From contig NC_065573.1 of NCBI RefSeq assembly GCF_937616625.2, forward strand, positions 13,407,001 to 13,471,000: a stretch of 64,000 nt of DNA, in the 5' to 3' direction. Numbering within the stretch: the first letter of the stretch is position 1; each line of letters begins with the position of its first letter. A program made the translations under genes and the position numbers. The notes under the pieces were generated by a model, which saw only the letters and a list, made by a program, of their open reading frames with translations, had not been told where the DNA came from and made no database searches. Positions 47,030 to 58,560 of this stretch are shown in pieces. Origin of the DNA: Mercurialis annua. Its lineage: Eukaryota > Streptophyta > Magnoliopsida > Malpighiales > Euphorbiaceae.

Positions 47030-48393
47030 GGCTTAATCACCAAAAAATGCCAAACTTATACGTTTTGTGTCAATTATAGCCAAACCTTTAAAAATCACCA
47101 GATTTAGCCAAACCTTATATGTTCTATTTCCTTTTTAGCCATTTTTGAATCGAACCAATTTTTCTGACACCGTGTCGTCCACGTCACCGCCAACTAAGCA
47201 ATTGGCTGGCATGGCAGCTGAAATATTTAAATAAGGTTTGCTATAACTGACATAAAAGAAAAAGGTTTGGTATTTTTAGGTGAATAAACCTATTTTTAAA
47301 TTCAAACCAATTTTTAAATTTAATAATTATTAAATTAATTATATCATTTGTAAAATTTAAAAATAATTAATATTTCCTATTTAATACTAATTAAAATTAA
47401 TTTTAATTTTTTATTAAACCTAATTATATCTAATAAATTTATATTATAATATATTTTAATGAATATGTAATTAAAAAAATGAATTAATGTATTACTTAGG
47501 AATTAATGTTGAATTAAATTTGCTGAAAGTGTTTAATGTTCATGATGATTTTGAACTTGATTTATTATTTTTAATGTTGTTGAGATCTTGTTATGACTGG
47601 ATTTAGGTAATAAATAAAATAGTTGTGTAAATTAAGGTAAGTTTTTGGCTACGCCGAGTAAAATGACATATGCGTTTATTCTTATAAACATCATGATATA
47701 TATTGATTACAGCACAATGAGCTTCACTTTTTAAAGAATAAAAAATGAGAAAAAATAACACTCGTCCTTTAAATAAGCAGTTTATTCAGTGATTATTTTT
47801 ATGTTTATGTATGTATAGTTGAATTATGAACACTGTCGTATGTTTGTTGTGTATATTACTCTCAGATTGTTCGTCGGAAGACGAACATTTGGGTCGCAAA
47901 CAGCGGCGGTGTCAACGAACCGACGATTGAAATTTAAAAATAAATAAATTTTAAGATGAATATGACATTTTTTGTTTTTAATAGAATTTAAATTAATTAT
48001 ATATCCATCAAATATGTAAAAAAATTATTAGAATTAATTAAATTTAGTAAAAAAATAGATTAATTTTAATTAGCGTTAAATAAATTTTATTATAATATAA
48101 TTAATCATTTAATTATTTAATTTTAAAATTAGTTTTATTCACCGAAAAATACCAAAACTATGCATTTTGTGTCAGTTATAGCCAAACCTTATTTAAATAT
48201 TTCAGCTGCCATGCCAGCCAATTGTTTGGTTGGCGCTGACGTGGACGACACGGTGTCAGAAAAACCAGTTCAATTCAAAAATGGCTAACAAAGAAACAGA
48301 ACATATAAGGTTTGGCTAAATCTGGTGATTTTTAAAGGTTTGACTATAATTGACATAAGACGTATAGGTTTGACATTTTTTGGTGATTAAGTC
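47030..48393. mobile_element. Composite foldback MULE (1364 bp, 9-bp TSD)
   Basis: The TSD is AATAAAAAA (47021-47029 and 48394-48402). The ends are GGCTTAATCACCAAAAAATG, and in reverse complement GACTTAATCACCAAAAAATG. The TIRs are about 260 bp (47030-47290 and about 48132-48393). Each TIR is itself an inverted repeat: its inner edge, reverse-complemented (GGTTTATTCACCTAAAAATA), resembles its outer edge. The central 0.8 kb is AT-rich apart from a GC patch at 47870-47930. No transposase. Confidence 0.75.
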
Positions 48394-48402
48394 AATAAAA
48401 AA

Positions 48403-48649
48403 TATACAAATTTAAAACATAAATTATTATAAATAAAACATACAAAAAAAAACACACAAGCTTGAAAATACAATATACAACATCAACATAAAATCAACAA
48501 CACCGTAACATTATAATAATTCAACAATCAATAATCATCAACAAATCGTTCTACAGAATAAAAAAAAACCGCAGAAATACAACAAAATATAAAAAAATGT
48601 AGGAAAAAAAATTTATCATATAAAATCACAAAATTATTCTACATAACAT
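48403..48649. other. A-rich spacer
   Basis: A-rich sequence between the foldback element and the hAT-like element, with AACATCAACA-type repeats that look like the complement of the TGTTGAT repeats. No gene. Confidence 0.4.
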
Positions 48650-48657
48650 GAAATAAG

Positions 48658-49611
48658 CAATGTTGTTAAAATCGGACCGGACCGGCCGGTCGGACTGGGT
48701 TAACCGGGAACCGGTCGAGTGTCCGGTCCGGTTATGGGTAAAAATCGTATAGCTAAAAAATCGGCCAGAAACCAGATTGAACCGGAAAAATCCGGTTTCT
48801 GACCAAAACCGGATGAATCCGGTTTTTTTAAAAAGTGAGTGAAAAAGTTATTTTTTTGTCCAATTTGTGGTCCCTACACATGTGTCAATTTTTCAACTAC
48901 ACAACACATTTATTTTTCTCTCTCTTACATAACACTTTCTTTCTCTCTTACCCAACTTTTTTTCTCTCTCTCTTATCCACTACCTTTTCTCTCTCTCATA
49001 TATACTAATAGATATTTTTTTATAGTACAATTTAGTTATTCTATATATTTTTTAAAACAGTTATTGTTCTTAATAAATTACACATAATTAAATTTAATAT
49101 ATTTTTATTTAAATAAATTATCACATTTTTATTTATTAAATTTGACTACTATAATTAATAATCTCTCTATTTTAAAAAAAATTAACTTTTTATACAATAA
49201 AATTATTTCATATACACTTAATTGATCAATTATAATTACACTTCACAAATTTAATAATTAATTTTAATTAAATATATCATTGTATTTTTTATTTATAACT
49301 TTTAATTGTATAATTTTAATTTAATTGACAATAAAAAAATTATTCTTTTTTCTCATAAAAAGTAATTATTCTATATATTTTTAAACATTGATCATATATA
49401 ATTATATTTTGCATAGTAAAATTTTAAAAATAATTTTTTATAAATTTTTTATCATTTTTTTATATATAAAATTAGGTATTTTTAATTTAAATCATTTTCA
49501 TTTATTAAAATTACAAAATCCGATCCAATCCGATCCAACCCGGTTGAACCGGTCGAATCGTGAACCCTCGATGAAGCCGGTTCGCTTTCCGGTCCGGTTT
49601 TAAAAACATTG
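48658..49611. mobile_element. hAT-like non-autonomous element (954 bp, 8-bp TSD)
   Basis: The TSD is GAAATAAG (48650-48657 and 49612-49619). The left end is CAATGTTGTTAAAATCGGACC and the right end in reverse complement CAATGTTTTTAAAACCGGACC. An 8-bp TSD with CAA/TG-type TIR tips fits the hAT superfamily. Subterminal regions are rich in CCGG/CCGGTT motifs (48675-48815 and 49500-49600); the middle is AT-rich with CTCTCT tracts. No transposase frame. Confidence 0.7.
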
Positions 49612-49619
49612 GAAATAAG

Positions 49620-50088
49620 TATTAGATTTTTTAAAGATACTCTTTTTACATGTTTAATGGTGAATAAACAGTAAAAGATAAATAAATTACAGATCTGAAA
49701 ATGAAAAAAAAGAACAAAAAATTTAAGATCTAAACTTAAAAAGATAAAAGAAAGATGGCGTGGCGAGACAAAGGCGGAACAACGGAGGCGAAACGACGGA
49801 AATGGAACGGCGGAGGCGGAACAGCGGAAGCAAAAAAATAAGAACGTGGAGAAACTGTGATGGAATCGTAGAGAAGAAGAAGGAGCCGCCAAAATTTAAG
49901 AAGAAAAGAAGAAATAGTAGGAAAGTAAGAATTCAAAGAAATTAGGTTACAATTTTAATTTTGGATCGTATGAAATGTAAACTTTAGCTTTGGACTGTAT
50001 AAAAGTAAACCTGGGCCAATTTTCAGTATATTGAGTAAAAATCCCTTATATTTTTTATGGACTTTTTATATAAATACTATTTTTTCTA
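49620..50088. other. Spacer with a purine-rich GGCGGAA tract
   Basis: Contains a degenerate GGCGGAA / GGAGGCG tract (49755-49830). Short frames on both strands read through this low-complexity DNA and I do not consider them genes. Confidence 0.35.
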
Positions 50089-50656
50089 GGAAAATTTTCA
50101 GAAATAACTTTTAGACAACCACTACTTTCAGAATCCTAAAATACCAGACATGCTGGCAAATATAGCTTTTATACGGTCTCTATAAATAAACCCTAATAAC
50201 AGATGTCATCATTATTTCATTCTTTTTCTCTCTCATCATCATTATTTTCTCTCTTTCTCGCAACTCACGTTTCTCTCTCCTCATTAACTTTTCCTTTCTC
50301 TTACTCAGCTCCTTTCTCTCTATCTACTCGATAATCACAGAATTATCAATCATCAATTCAATTCAAGATGATCTTCGACTTCATCCTCCTCTTACAGAAG
50401 CAAAGATTTAAGATCTTCATAGTACAACATTTACTATATAAGAAATATGCAGAACAAACAGTTGAGTTTATTCCAATTCATATATTGATTATTTTGTATT
50501 ATTTATATTTGTTTAGATCTGTTTATACTGAAATTAAGTAAATTTTCAAAAAAAATTAGTTTCAGTATGTAGAATACATTGATATTTAATACAAAAACAG
50601 TTTTAAATAATCAAATAAAATAATTTTGTAAATTTCATATTGATTTCTGTTCAGGA

Positions 50657-53155
50657 ATGGAAATTATGGCAGTTTTTATTCAATATAATGGATATTGGGA
50701 CAATAAGCTGCAATATGCAGATTTTACTGTCAAAGGACTGCTTATACCAAAAAATTGTTGCATGAAAGATCTTGAATACTGGCAAAGCAGATACAAATAA
50801 ATCTAGAAGACACAAGTATGCAAATCAAATATCAGGTATTTTGAATATAAATAAAGAAGTTATCAAAATTTATTAAATGTCTTGTTGATTTTTTGTTGAT
50901 GTTTTGTTGATGTTGTGTTGACTAGTTATTATAATATATTGATTTAACATTCCTATTCAAATGTTGTTGATTAGTTGTCGATGTTGTGTTGCTTTTATGT
51001 TGACTTTGTTATTATTATTATTCAGGTTAAAGCAGATTATCCACCGATACTAATACAGGATAATGATGCTTTAACCTTCTACTTCCAAATGAAGAATAAA
51101 GAGACAGATCCAACACAATTTTCACTTTGCCTTGAAATAGAAAAAAAATAAGAGACATGTCGATATATGTATCATCATCAAGATCAACACATCTCAACGA
51201 AAACACGATAGAAGAGATTTGTGAACAGCAAAACCAGTCAACAAATAATGATGACTCAAAATCAGTTTCATGCATCTTTCAATATGCAACGGATATGGGA
51301 AGAATGTTAAACGAAGATCAAGAAGTTCAAAGTCCATACATGGACAATTTTGTAGTTGATGAAATAAAGAAAATGGAAATAGAAGAAGGTCAAAAATACT
51401 GAGACAAGCGCATATTGAAGACTATATTGAGTATTTATGCCATAAAAAATCATTTTCAATGCAGATCTCACAAGTTGTGCAAAATAGAGTTTATTGCAAT
51501 GTGCAATGAAGCTAAATGCCAATGGAGATTAAGAGCGTCAAGAAATAAGAAAACATACGTGCTCATTATTCGAAAATGCAACAAAGAACACATATGCAAA
51601 GTGGTGGAAAGAATAGCTGATAAAAGGCAGGCCACATCATATTTAATTGGAAATTTCATAAAAGATAGGTATGCAAATTTCAAAACTATTTATATACCAG
51701 AAGACATTATTAGAGACATGAAGAAAGAGTATGGAGTCGAACTAACTTACTAGAGAGCTTGGAGATCGAAAGAAAAGGGATTGGACCTTACGAGAGGAAA
51801 TTCGGCTGATTCGTACCAGTTGTTGCCTTCTTATTTACATGCCTTGAAAACAACAAATCTCGGTACCGTTACTAAACTAGAAACGAGAGAAAACAGATTT
51901 TTAAATGTTTTCATATCATTGAATGCTTCAATTAAAGGTTGGGATTTTTGCAAGCCAATTATTGTTGTGGATGGAACATTTCTAAAAGCACCATATGGAG
52001 GAACTCTTCTGACAGCAGCAACTCAAGATGCCGCAAATAAAATATTTCCGCTTGCATTTTGTATGGTAGATTTAGAAATTAATGAATCGTGGGAGTGGTT
52101 TTTTAGAAAAATTAGAGAAACATTGGGAGTTAGAGACGAAATGTGCATAATCTATGATCGACGTAAAAGCATCAGCAAAGCAATTGCAAATATATATCCC
52201 GAAGCGCATCATGGGATATGTACTTACCATCTCTTTAACAATGTCAAAGCGAGATATAGAAAAGCAAAAGGAGAAATCAGAGAACACTTTGTTAGTGCAG
52301 CCAAAGCATACGTGTTGAGCAGTTTGAAAAACACATGAAAGAACTTGACAAGCTAGACCCCAAAATAAGGGAATATCGCAATGAAGTCGGCTTAGACAAA
52401 TGAACAACGGTTTATTCACCCAACAGTAGGTATTCAACGATGACATCGAACATTGTAGAGTCATTGAGTGCAACAAACATAGTTGTAAGCGAACTGCCAA
52501 TAACAACTATGCTAGAGTTTTTATGTTCGCTTATGCAAAAATAGAGTCATGCAAATAGAGATCGTGCAAGGGCGACAAAGACAGATATGTCAAGGACAAC
52601 TGAAGAAATGTTGAATGAAAACTACATTCAGTCTCTGCATCTAACGGTAAATTAATTATTGTTAATTTATTGTTGATGTTCTGTTACTTTGTTGTTTACT
52701 TTATATATAAAAAAAAAATTTATGTCTGGAATTTGGTTTTATTAGGTCAGCCCTGCAAATGACAACATATATACTATCACAAAGACAATAACGCCCTTCT
52801 CAGTCAATTTGGAGAAAGGAACATACTGCTGCAACAAAGTTCAAATAGATAAAATACCATGTGCTCATGTGGTTGCTGTGATAAGAAAATGCAACAAAAA
52901 TCCTTTATTGTATTGCACCAAGTACTACATGACCGAAACATACATCAACACATACAACCACACTGTTTATTACATGACAAATAAATAAACATGGAATATA
53001 CCACAAAAAGAAGTGATCGTGCTCCCTCCAGAATCAAGAACCAAATCCGGCAGACCGAAGAAAAAAAGAATTTTGACAAGTCATGAAAAAATATCAAAAA
53101 ATAAGTGCACAACTTGCAAGAAAATAGGCCACAATAAAAAATCATGCAGAGGATG
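50657..53155 (+). pseudogene. mudrA: mudrA-type transposase, decayed
   Basis: Several exons read in order. 50657-50835 gives the N-terminal domain (AVFIQYNGYWDNK...), with a frameshift before NLEDTSMQIKYQ. 51026-51150 (VKADYPPILIQDNDAL) follows an intron full of TGTTGAT repeats. 51157-51402 is an acidic linker. 51415-52338 holds the MuDR DNA-binding part (KNHFQC...WRLRASR) and MULE catalytic core (VVDGTFLKAPYGGTLLTAAT, IIYDRRKSISKAI, HHGICTYHLFNNV), with an in-frame TAG at 51751-51753. After a shift near 52320 the frame continues to ~52647 (RYSTMTSNIVESL) with two Trp-to-stop changes. After another intron, 52746-53155 holds a SWIM finger (IPCAH; its first Cys is Tyr) and a C-terminal CCHC knuckle (CTTCKKIGHNKKSC). 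The order matches full-length plant mudrA. At least five lesions make it non-functional. Confidence 0.85.
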
Positions 53156-53259
53156 ACGATGATTAAAAATAATTACTCTTATCTTTACTGTTTTCAGATT
53201 TCATTTGTTTCATAAAACTATTAGAATTATCAAATGAATTTATGATTGCTTGTCGATTA

Positions 53260-53475
53260 ATTGTTGGTGTGTTATTGATGTGTTGTTGATTCATGTTGAT
53301 AAATATCAATCAACACTATTACTAAAAAATAGGTCTTTTATGGATGATTTATGGATGATATTAAGTTAAAATACCTTATATAATGACAACCAATGATTAC
53401 AATTCATTATAAAATAAATGATATATTGATGTTTTGTTGAGATTTTGTTGATTGTTTGTTGACATGTTAAGTTAA
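53260..53475. repeat. TGTTGAT-type repeats between mudrA and Ulp1
   Basis: Diverged TGTTGAT / TTGTTGATGT units in the convergent intergenic stretch. The same units fill the mudrA intron at 50875-51010 and the flank at 46080-46500. Confidence 0.55.
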
Positions 53476-53665
53476 AAAGAAATAAAAAAACAAATTTAAA
53501 AAGATATTCAGCTAACTGAATTTTATAAAGTAATTATAAAAGTCAAGTACATAAAACAATATAAAAGAACAATATAATTAGGTCTAATACGAATTAAAAT
53601 CGTCCTAAAACTAACAAGAAAATACTAAACATAAAAACAACACAACAATTCAAACATTATAAAAA

Positions 53666-56600
53666 CTATTTTAAGGTTTTCTTCTTCCTCAATTCTCGTC
53701 GAAATTTGACAGTTCCTTCAGCATTACTTAAATATCCTTTTTCAATCTTCCACCTCCTATATTTAACCAGAGCTTGAGTAAGCCAGTTACACTACAATTC
53801 CATTTGAACTCCCGAAAATGTTGAGGGAATAAACCTCGAATCAATGAAATGCTCCGCAAATAAACAGACAAATGCTCCACAATCACTGCAATATTAATGA
53901 ATGTAAAAGGTAAGAAACAGATTTATAATTATGAAATATAAACATAGTGAAAACAAAATAACAAAAAACTGACCTATTGGTTTGAATTGGCAAATCAGGA
54001 ACATTAACAGCATGAAATGGATTGTATCTGTTGTCAAAACTAGGAGATAGAGCAAATGATGCATGTCCATTCCTCGACGAATAAAAATCCAATTGTTTTA
54101 GAAACAATGGAAGATAGTCGCTAAAAGCCTTCACATAATTTGCCACAGTCGCATCCATAGTCTCATCCCTCATGGAATTGTAAACATAGACCTTACCCTT
54201 TTTAAAATTAATCCGCGCAAGAATCAATGGTCTGGATCCAAAATAATGACAGGGCAAAGAAGGTCATCCATTTGAATCCATGGCTTACCATAAATACACC
54301 TTTTACCCAAGTAGTATTCCAAAGTAGTATTTTCAACAGTAATTTGGATTTCAGTCGAACCAGATGCCAAAAAAGATTGATATTCTGCATGCAAAACCTG
54401 ACTTAAACTGGTGTCGGCGGTTGGCCTAGGTATATTGAGCAATTTACGCTTCTTTCTCAAATAATAAAAGATGATTTCAATATGTTGTTACAAAAAAGAA
54501 AAAAAAATTAACATACTGTAAAGGAAGATAAAAGCTAAACAAATATAAAATAAAACAAAAACAAAAGTATGCTAGACTTACACTGGTAGATAGTTCGCCA
54601 CCAATATAATTCAAAGTATGAAACCAACTCTTTTTTGACAGTAAATCACCGCCAAGATCAAACAGAGGATTGATTACATCAGATCTGCCAACAAAACACC
54701 TAAAAAAACATAGAAAGTTAACAAATACGGATGTAAAAATAAAATATAAATAAACAAAAATAACATTAAATTACCTATTGCCAGTATTCCATCCTCGATC
54801 AACCCATGCAAAAATGTCAGCATCTCTATAAGCCTCAAACATAGTATAAACAATATCGATGAAGGGACAAGGAACATTATCAAATGACAATTCAGTTCCA
54901 ACTGCATCTAATTAAAAAAAAAGTTAACAAACATAATAAATCATTATGAAAACAAAACATATAAAATATAACTATAAAAAATAAATAACTCAAAAGTTAT
55001 ATATTATATATATAATTACCATGAATACTGAAAATACTATATTTAATATAGATTGATATGATGTTGATTTTATGTTGACAGAACAATAAAAAATAAAAAG
55101 TTTAAAAAGAACAATATAAAAGCAAGTAAAATTTTTCCATTCATCAAACCTTTGGAACAATTAGAAAATTACAAAAATGAAACCATTCATTTTGAACAAC
55201 AAAGAACGATTAATCAAGTCCGACAGCGAGTTTTCCAACAAGCCTTACAGGGAGCTTTCGGAGCTCTGAATAGTTGTTTGTCCGACGAGTTAACAAATAA
55301 AAATATAGAAACATTACCAGATTGAGGAACACCTTCACTTGAATTCAATGCCTGTATCAAAAATAGAGAAAGAATAAATAACAAAAGGAAAAAATAAAGA
55401 TGAAAAAAAGCAACAAACTTACATTTTTAATTTCAAGATCAGACTCAATGCTTTTAACATGATTAGAAACTGTTTCGTCTAGCCTAGCAATCTCAGAATC
55501 AGTGAATAGAATTTATGAATCGTCTTGTGTTTTCATGAAAAAATTAAAGACAATTAGTAACAAAAACTGTTGATAAAATTTTAATAAAAAAACACAAATA
55601 CCTCATTCAAAAACGGGTTCGCATTATCCTTGATATCAGTGATATTGATGTCACATTGTTGAGCATTAACTAAATCATTTTCAGCTGGCACTTCGTATAT
55701 TTTTTTGTCATTTTGATTCTCCACAACAGAATCATGTTCAAGTTTCTCCTTCTTCGCATCACAATCTTTATTACCATCTTCACTTGCAGATGAATCGTCT
55801 GACTGACCGCCTTCATCATCACCAAGCTACAAAATTAAAAATATAAGAATAAGATATTTTAACTTTTCAGAATTATAACAAAATATATAAAAATGACATG
55901 GTAAGTTTAAAATTGAACCATAATATCTTCTGACTTCTCAAAATAGCGGTTCATTTTGATAACAAAACCATTCAAAATAGCTTCAGCTTCTGAAATATCC
56001 TTCTTCAGATCATGATGATAACATTTCAAATCATTCTTGATAGCAGACTGATCAGACATTACAGTTTTAAGCTGCTTTTCCAGGTTTTCAACCCTCTTTG
56101 ATAAGTTGTTGATTTGTTGTTTATACATTGTTGACACAGAAGCAGTGCCATCATTAACAGCAGGCAGATCGTCATCGTCAATACTCCGACTTCTTCGGGT
56201 ACCGGCCTTCTTCTTTCCAGAACCAAAAAAACTTCCCAACATTAAAATCCTCTTCTCATCAGCAGTAGGAGTAATTCTTGTAAACATAAGCTATATATTA
56301 AGACATGAAAAAATAGCAATGATTAAGACAAAACTAGAAACACAATAAAATTAAAATAAAATACCTTTGAACTAAGATTAAAGAAATTGCTTTCCAAATC
56401 ACTCAAAAAAGCAGTTGTGCTTGAATTCCAATTCAACATTCTTGGCACCTTATTACCTTCAAGCATACATATTTTATCATACGTGGTAGAGAAAGACTCA
56501 TAAATAAATACTGTAAGATAATAGAAAAACCAATTAATATGTAAAAGCCAAAACCATTTTTTGACTTATTGTACAGATTATTACTTTGAAATACTTAAGA

Positions 56601-57034
56601 GTATTTAATTTTTTTTTACCCCACGGATAAGAATTGAAGTCCCCTGAATCAATAACGTCCAAATGGTGCTTCTCAATAAATTTCAAATCAAGAGCGGATA
56701 AAAAGTAAACCTCCAAGACATACAAAAAAGCAATCTTTGCAGCATCTTCATCACGATCCCATCTCTTAGACAAAAAACATTATGTCACAGATTGTCTATT
56801 CATCTTTGCCAAACCAGCAAAATACTTATCGGAGAGCGATTCACTTCTTTTCTCATAACCAAGCTTCTGAATTTCACCGATACAATTCAATCCAGTTAGA
56901 ACAGCAAATTCCTCTATACTGAATCTGATTCTTAAATCACAAACACCAAACCGCATCTCGTTTTCCTCCGGATGAATCAATTTCCTTGCCAACATTGAGT
57001 GAATAACTTGCCCTTGAAAAATAAAACTTGGCAT
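53666..57034 (-). pseudogene. Ulp1-like C48 cysteine protease / DUF1985 gene of the MULE, decayed
   Basis: The N-terminus reads MPSFIFQGQVIHSMLARKLI and FSIEEFAVLTGLNC, a DUF1985 pattern, followed in the same frame by TAA (56780-56782) and RWDRDEDAAKIA...NSYPWG to a donor at ~56620. A Ser/Lys-rich and coiled-coil region follows (55907-56287), then exons near 54907-54776, 54665-54600 and ~54460-53974. The last exon is 53885-53666. The protease fold is recognisable by CPVIILDPDH, ILARINFKKGKVYVYNSMRD, LPIQTN and, after the splice, DCGAFVC with the nucleophile Cys. A one-base loss directly after the catalytic His codon shifts frame at ~54227, and TAG at 53792-53794 precedes the natural stop at 53666-53668. 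Such proteases are predicted to cleave SUMO-like conjugates; their role in MULEs is unknown. Confidence 0.75.
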
Positions 57035-58548
57035 TGTTGGCAAATAATCGCAAGTGTACGATATCGCGTAAGTAGTATAACTTGGAAAACTAAGTATCGA
57101 TCCCACAGAAGCAATGGATTAAATAACTAATTTAGATTACACTTTAATTGGCTAGATAGAAGAATCAATCGGATTTTTGTAACTCAAATTAAATATAAAG
57201 TAAATTAACTCAAATATGTAAACTAATATAAAATAAAAACAAGTAAATAGATTAAGGTTTAAAAAATAATGATATAGAGCTCAAGGATTGATAATTCCAA
57301 ATAAACTAGTAAAAGAATGGATTAAAACTTATTAGTGATTTTAATGTGAATCGAGCAATTCTAGTGCATCGAATCCCTCTCTCTCAAGCCTCAAAGATTC
57401 AAATAAAATCACAACCTAATTAACTAATCAATTACTAACTTGCTCTCACAAATATTAAAACTGAATTAAATAATAAAATTATAATTATGAAGCAAACTCA
57501 ATGACTACCTAAATTCCAACCCGCTCTCACGGTATTTTTCTCTAAGTTCTTAATTACCTATGTCTATTCAATTAACAATCTCTCAATTAATTAATTAAAC
57601 ACAAAATCATGAACTAAGTGATCAATTCAATTCAAGCATTAGTTGTAGTAATTAAAACACAATTTACTCACTTAATAAATCCTAATCCAATTCGAAACTA
57701 ATCTAAGTGTTCATATCAATCCCCGAACAATGGATTTAGTTACTCATGCTTAAACTTAAATTAAACAAAGAAGAAGATGAAGAATTAAACATAATTAAAA
57801 CAATAAATATCGGAGTTGTCAATTTCGGAAGAATCGTCTTGATTAAACTTGAAATCTTCACAATTGTTCTTTGCAAAAACTAATTATAAACTACTTATAA
57901 ACTGCTGGAAAAAGAAAGTAAAACGCTATTTTAACGAGAACTAAAATATAACTATTGTAATCTAATGTCTTAATCTAGGCTATTACAAGGTCTTTATATA
58001 GTGGAGGAAGTTCTTGAATCTTCTAATTCGTTTTTCAAAGCGAATTTGTAATAGGAGTTTCGGTTGAAGTCGGAGAAGGAAATTAAATCCAAATCAAAAA
58101 CTGATTAGGACTTTTAACTCATGGTCTCGTTCGAGACAGGCATGTCTCGTTCGAGACTAAGGCTTTTTTTCACCATGTTCGTTCGAACCTTCCTTTCCCG
58201 TTCGTATCCTTGAGTTTCTGAGAGCAAAGTCTTGATGATCCCTACTAGGTACATTTGAAACCTTTCATTTTCTTCATGAGTCTCGTTCGAGACTCACATG
58301 TTTCGTTCGGGACTCTTGCTATTTTCCCCTTGAAGTCCGATTTCTTCATCCGCAAGCTACGCTTCAACTCCAACGCTTAATCCTTTGTCGATTTAGCTCT
58401 AAATACTCGATAATCACCTAATTTTCACTGAAACACTAACAAACACTATCAAGCACATAAAATGCCAAATAATGTATGTAATTAATACTAAACATGATAA
58501 AAACCGAGTATAATCGACCCTAATTATAGGAGTAAAATACTCCTATCA
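57035..58548 (-). repeat. Athila-like 3' LTR (1514 bp)
   Basis: On the + strand it begins TGTTGGCAAATAATCGCAAG and ends ACTCCTATCA; on the minus strand it runs TGATAGGAG...CCAACA. The PPT abuts at 58549. The first 80 bp ('gtgtacgatatcgcgtaag', 'gtatcgatcccacagaag') are a pattern common in plant gypsy LTRs. It contains near-palindromic GTCTCGTTCGAGAC motifs (58127-58315). Confidence 0.75.
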
Positions 58549-58560
58549 AACCTCCTCACA
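58549..58560 (-). other. Polypurine tract of the Athila-like element
   Basis: The minus strand reads TGTGAGGAGGTT immediately before the LTR's TGATAGGAG. A similar GTGTGAGGAGGGGGG tract occurs at 60416-60431 without an adjacent LTR end. Confidence 0.7.

Larger units (their letters stand above)
50089..57034. mobile_element. Decayed MULE with convergent mudrA and Ulp1 genes (Kaonashi-like)
   Basis: A plus-strand mudrA transposase gene (50657-53155) and a minus-strand Ulp1/DUF1985 gene (53666-57034) converge with 0.5 kb between their 3' ends. MULEs that carry a Ulp1-like cysteine protease gene are known in plants (KI-MULEs, Kaonashi). The left TIR tip is probably the GGAAAATTTTCAGAAATAAC at 50089, about 570 bp before the transposase ATG. 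The right end is not seen because an Athila-like element is inserted at 57035. The left limit is inference. Confidence 0.65.

Noticed and set aside
49736..49945. Small basic protein genes around the GGCGGAA tract
   Set aside because: Low-complexity repeat open on both strands; no homology signal.
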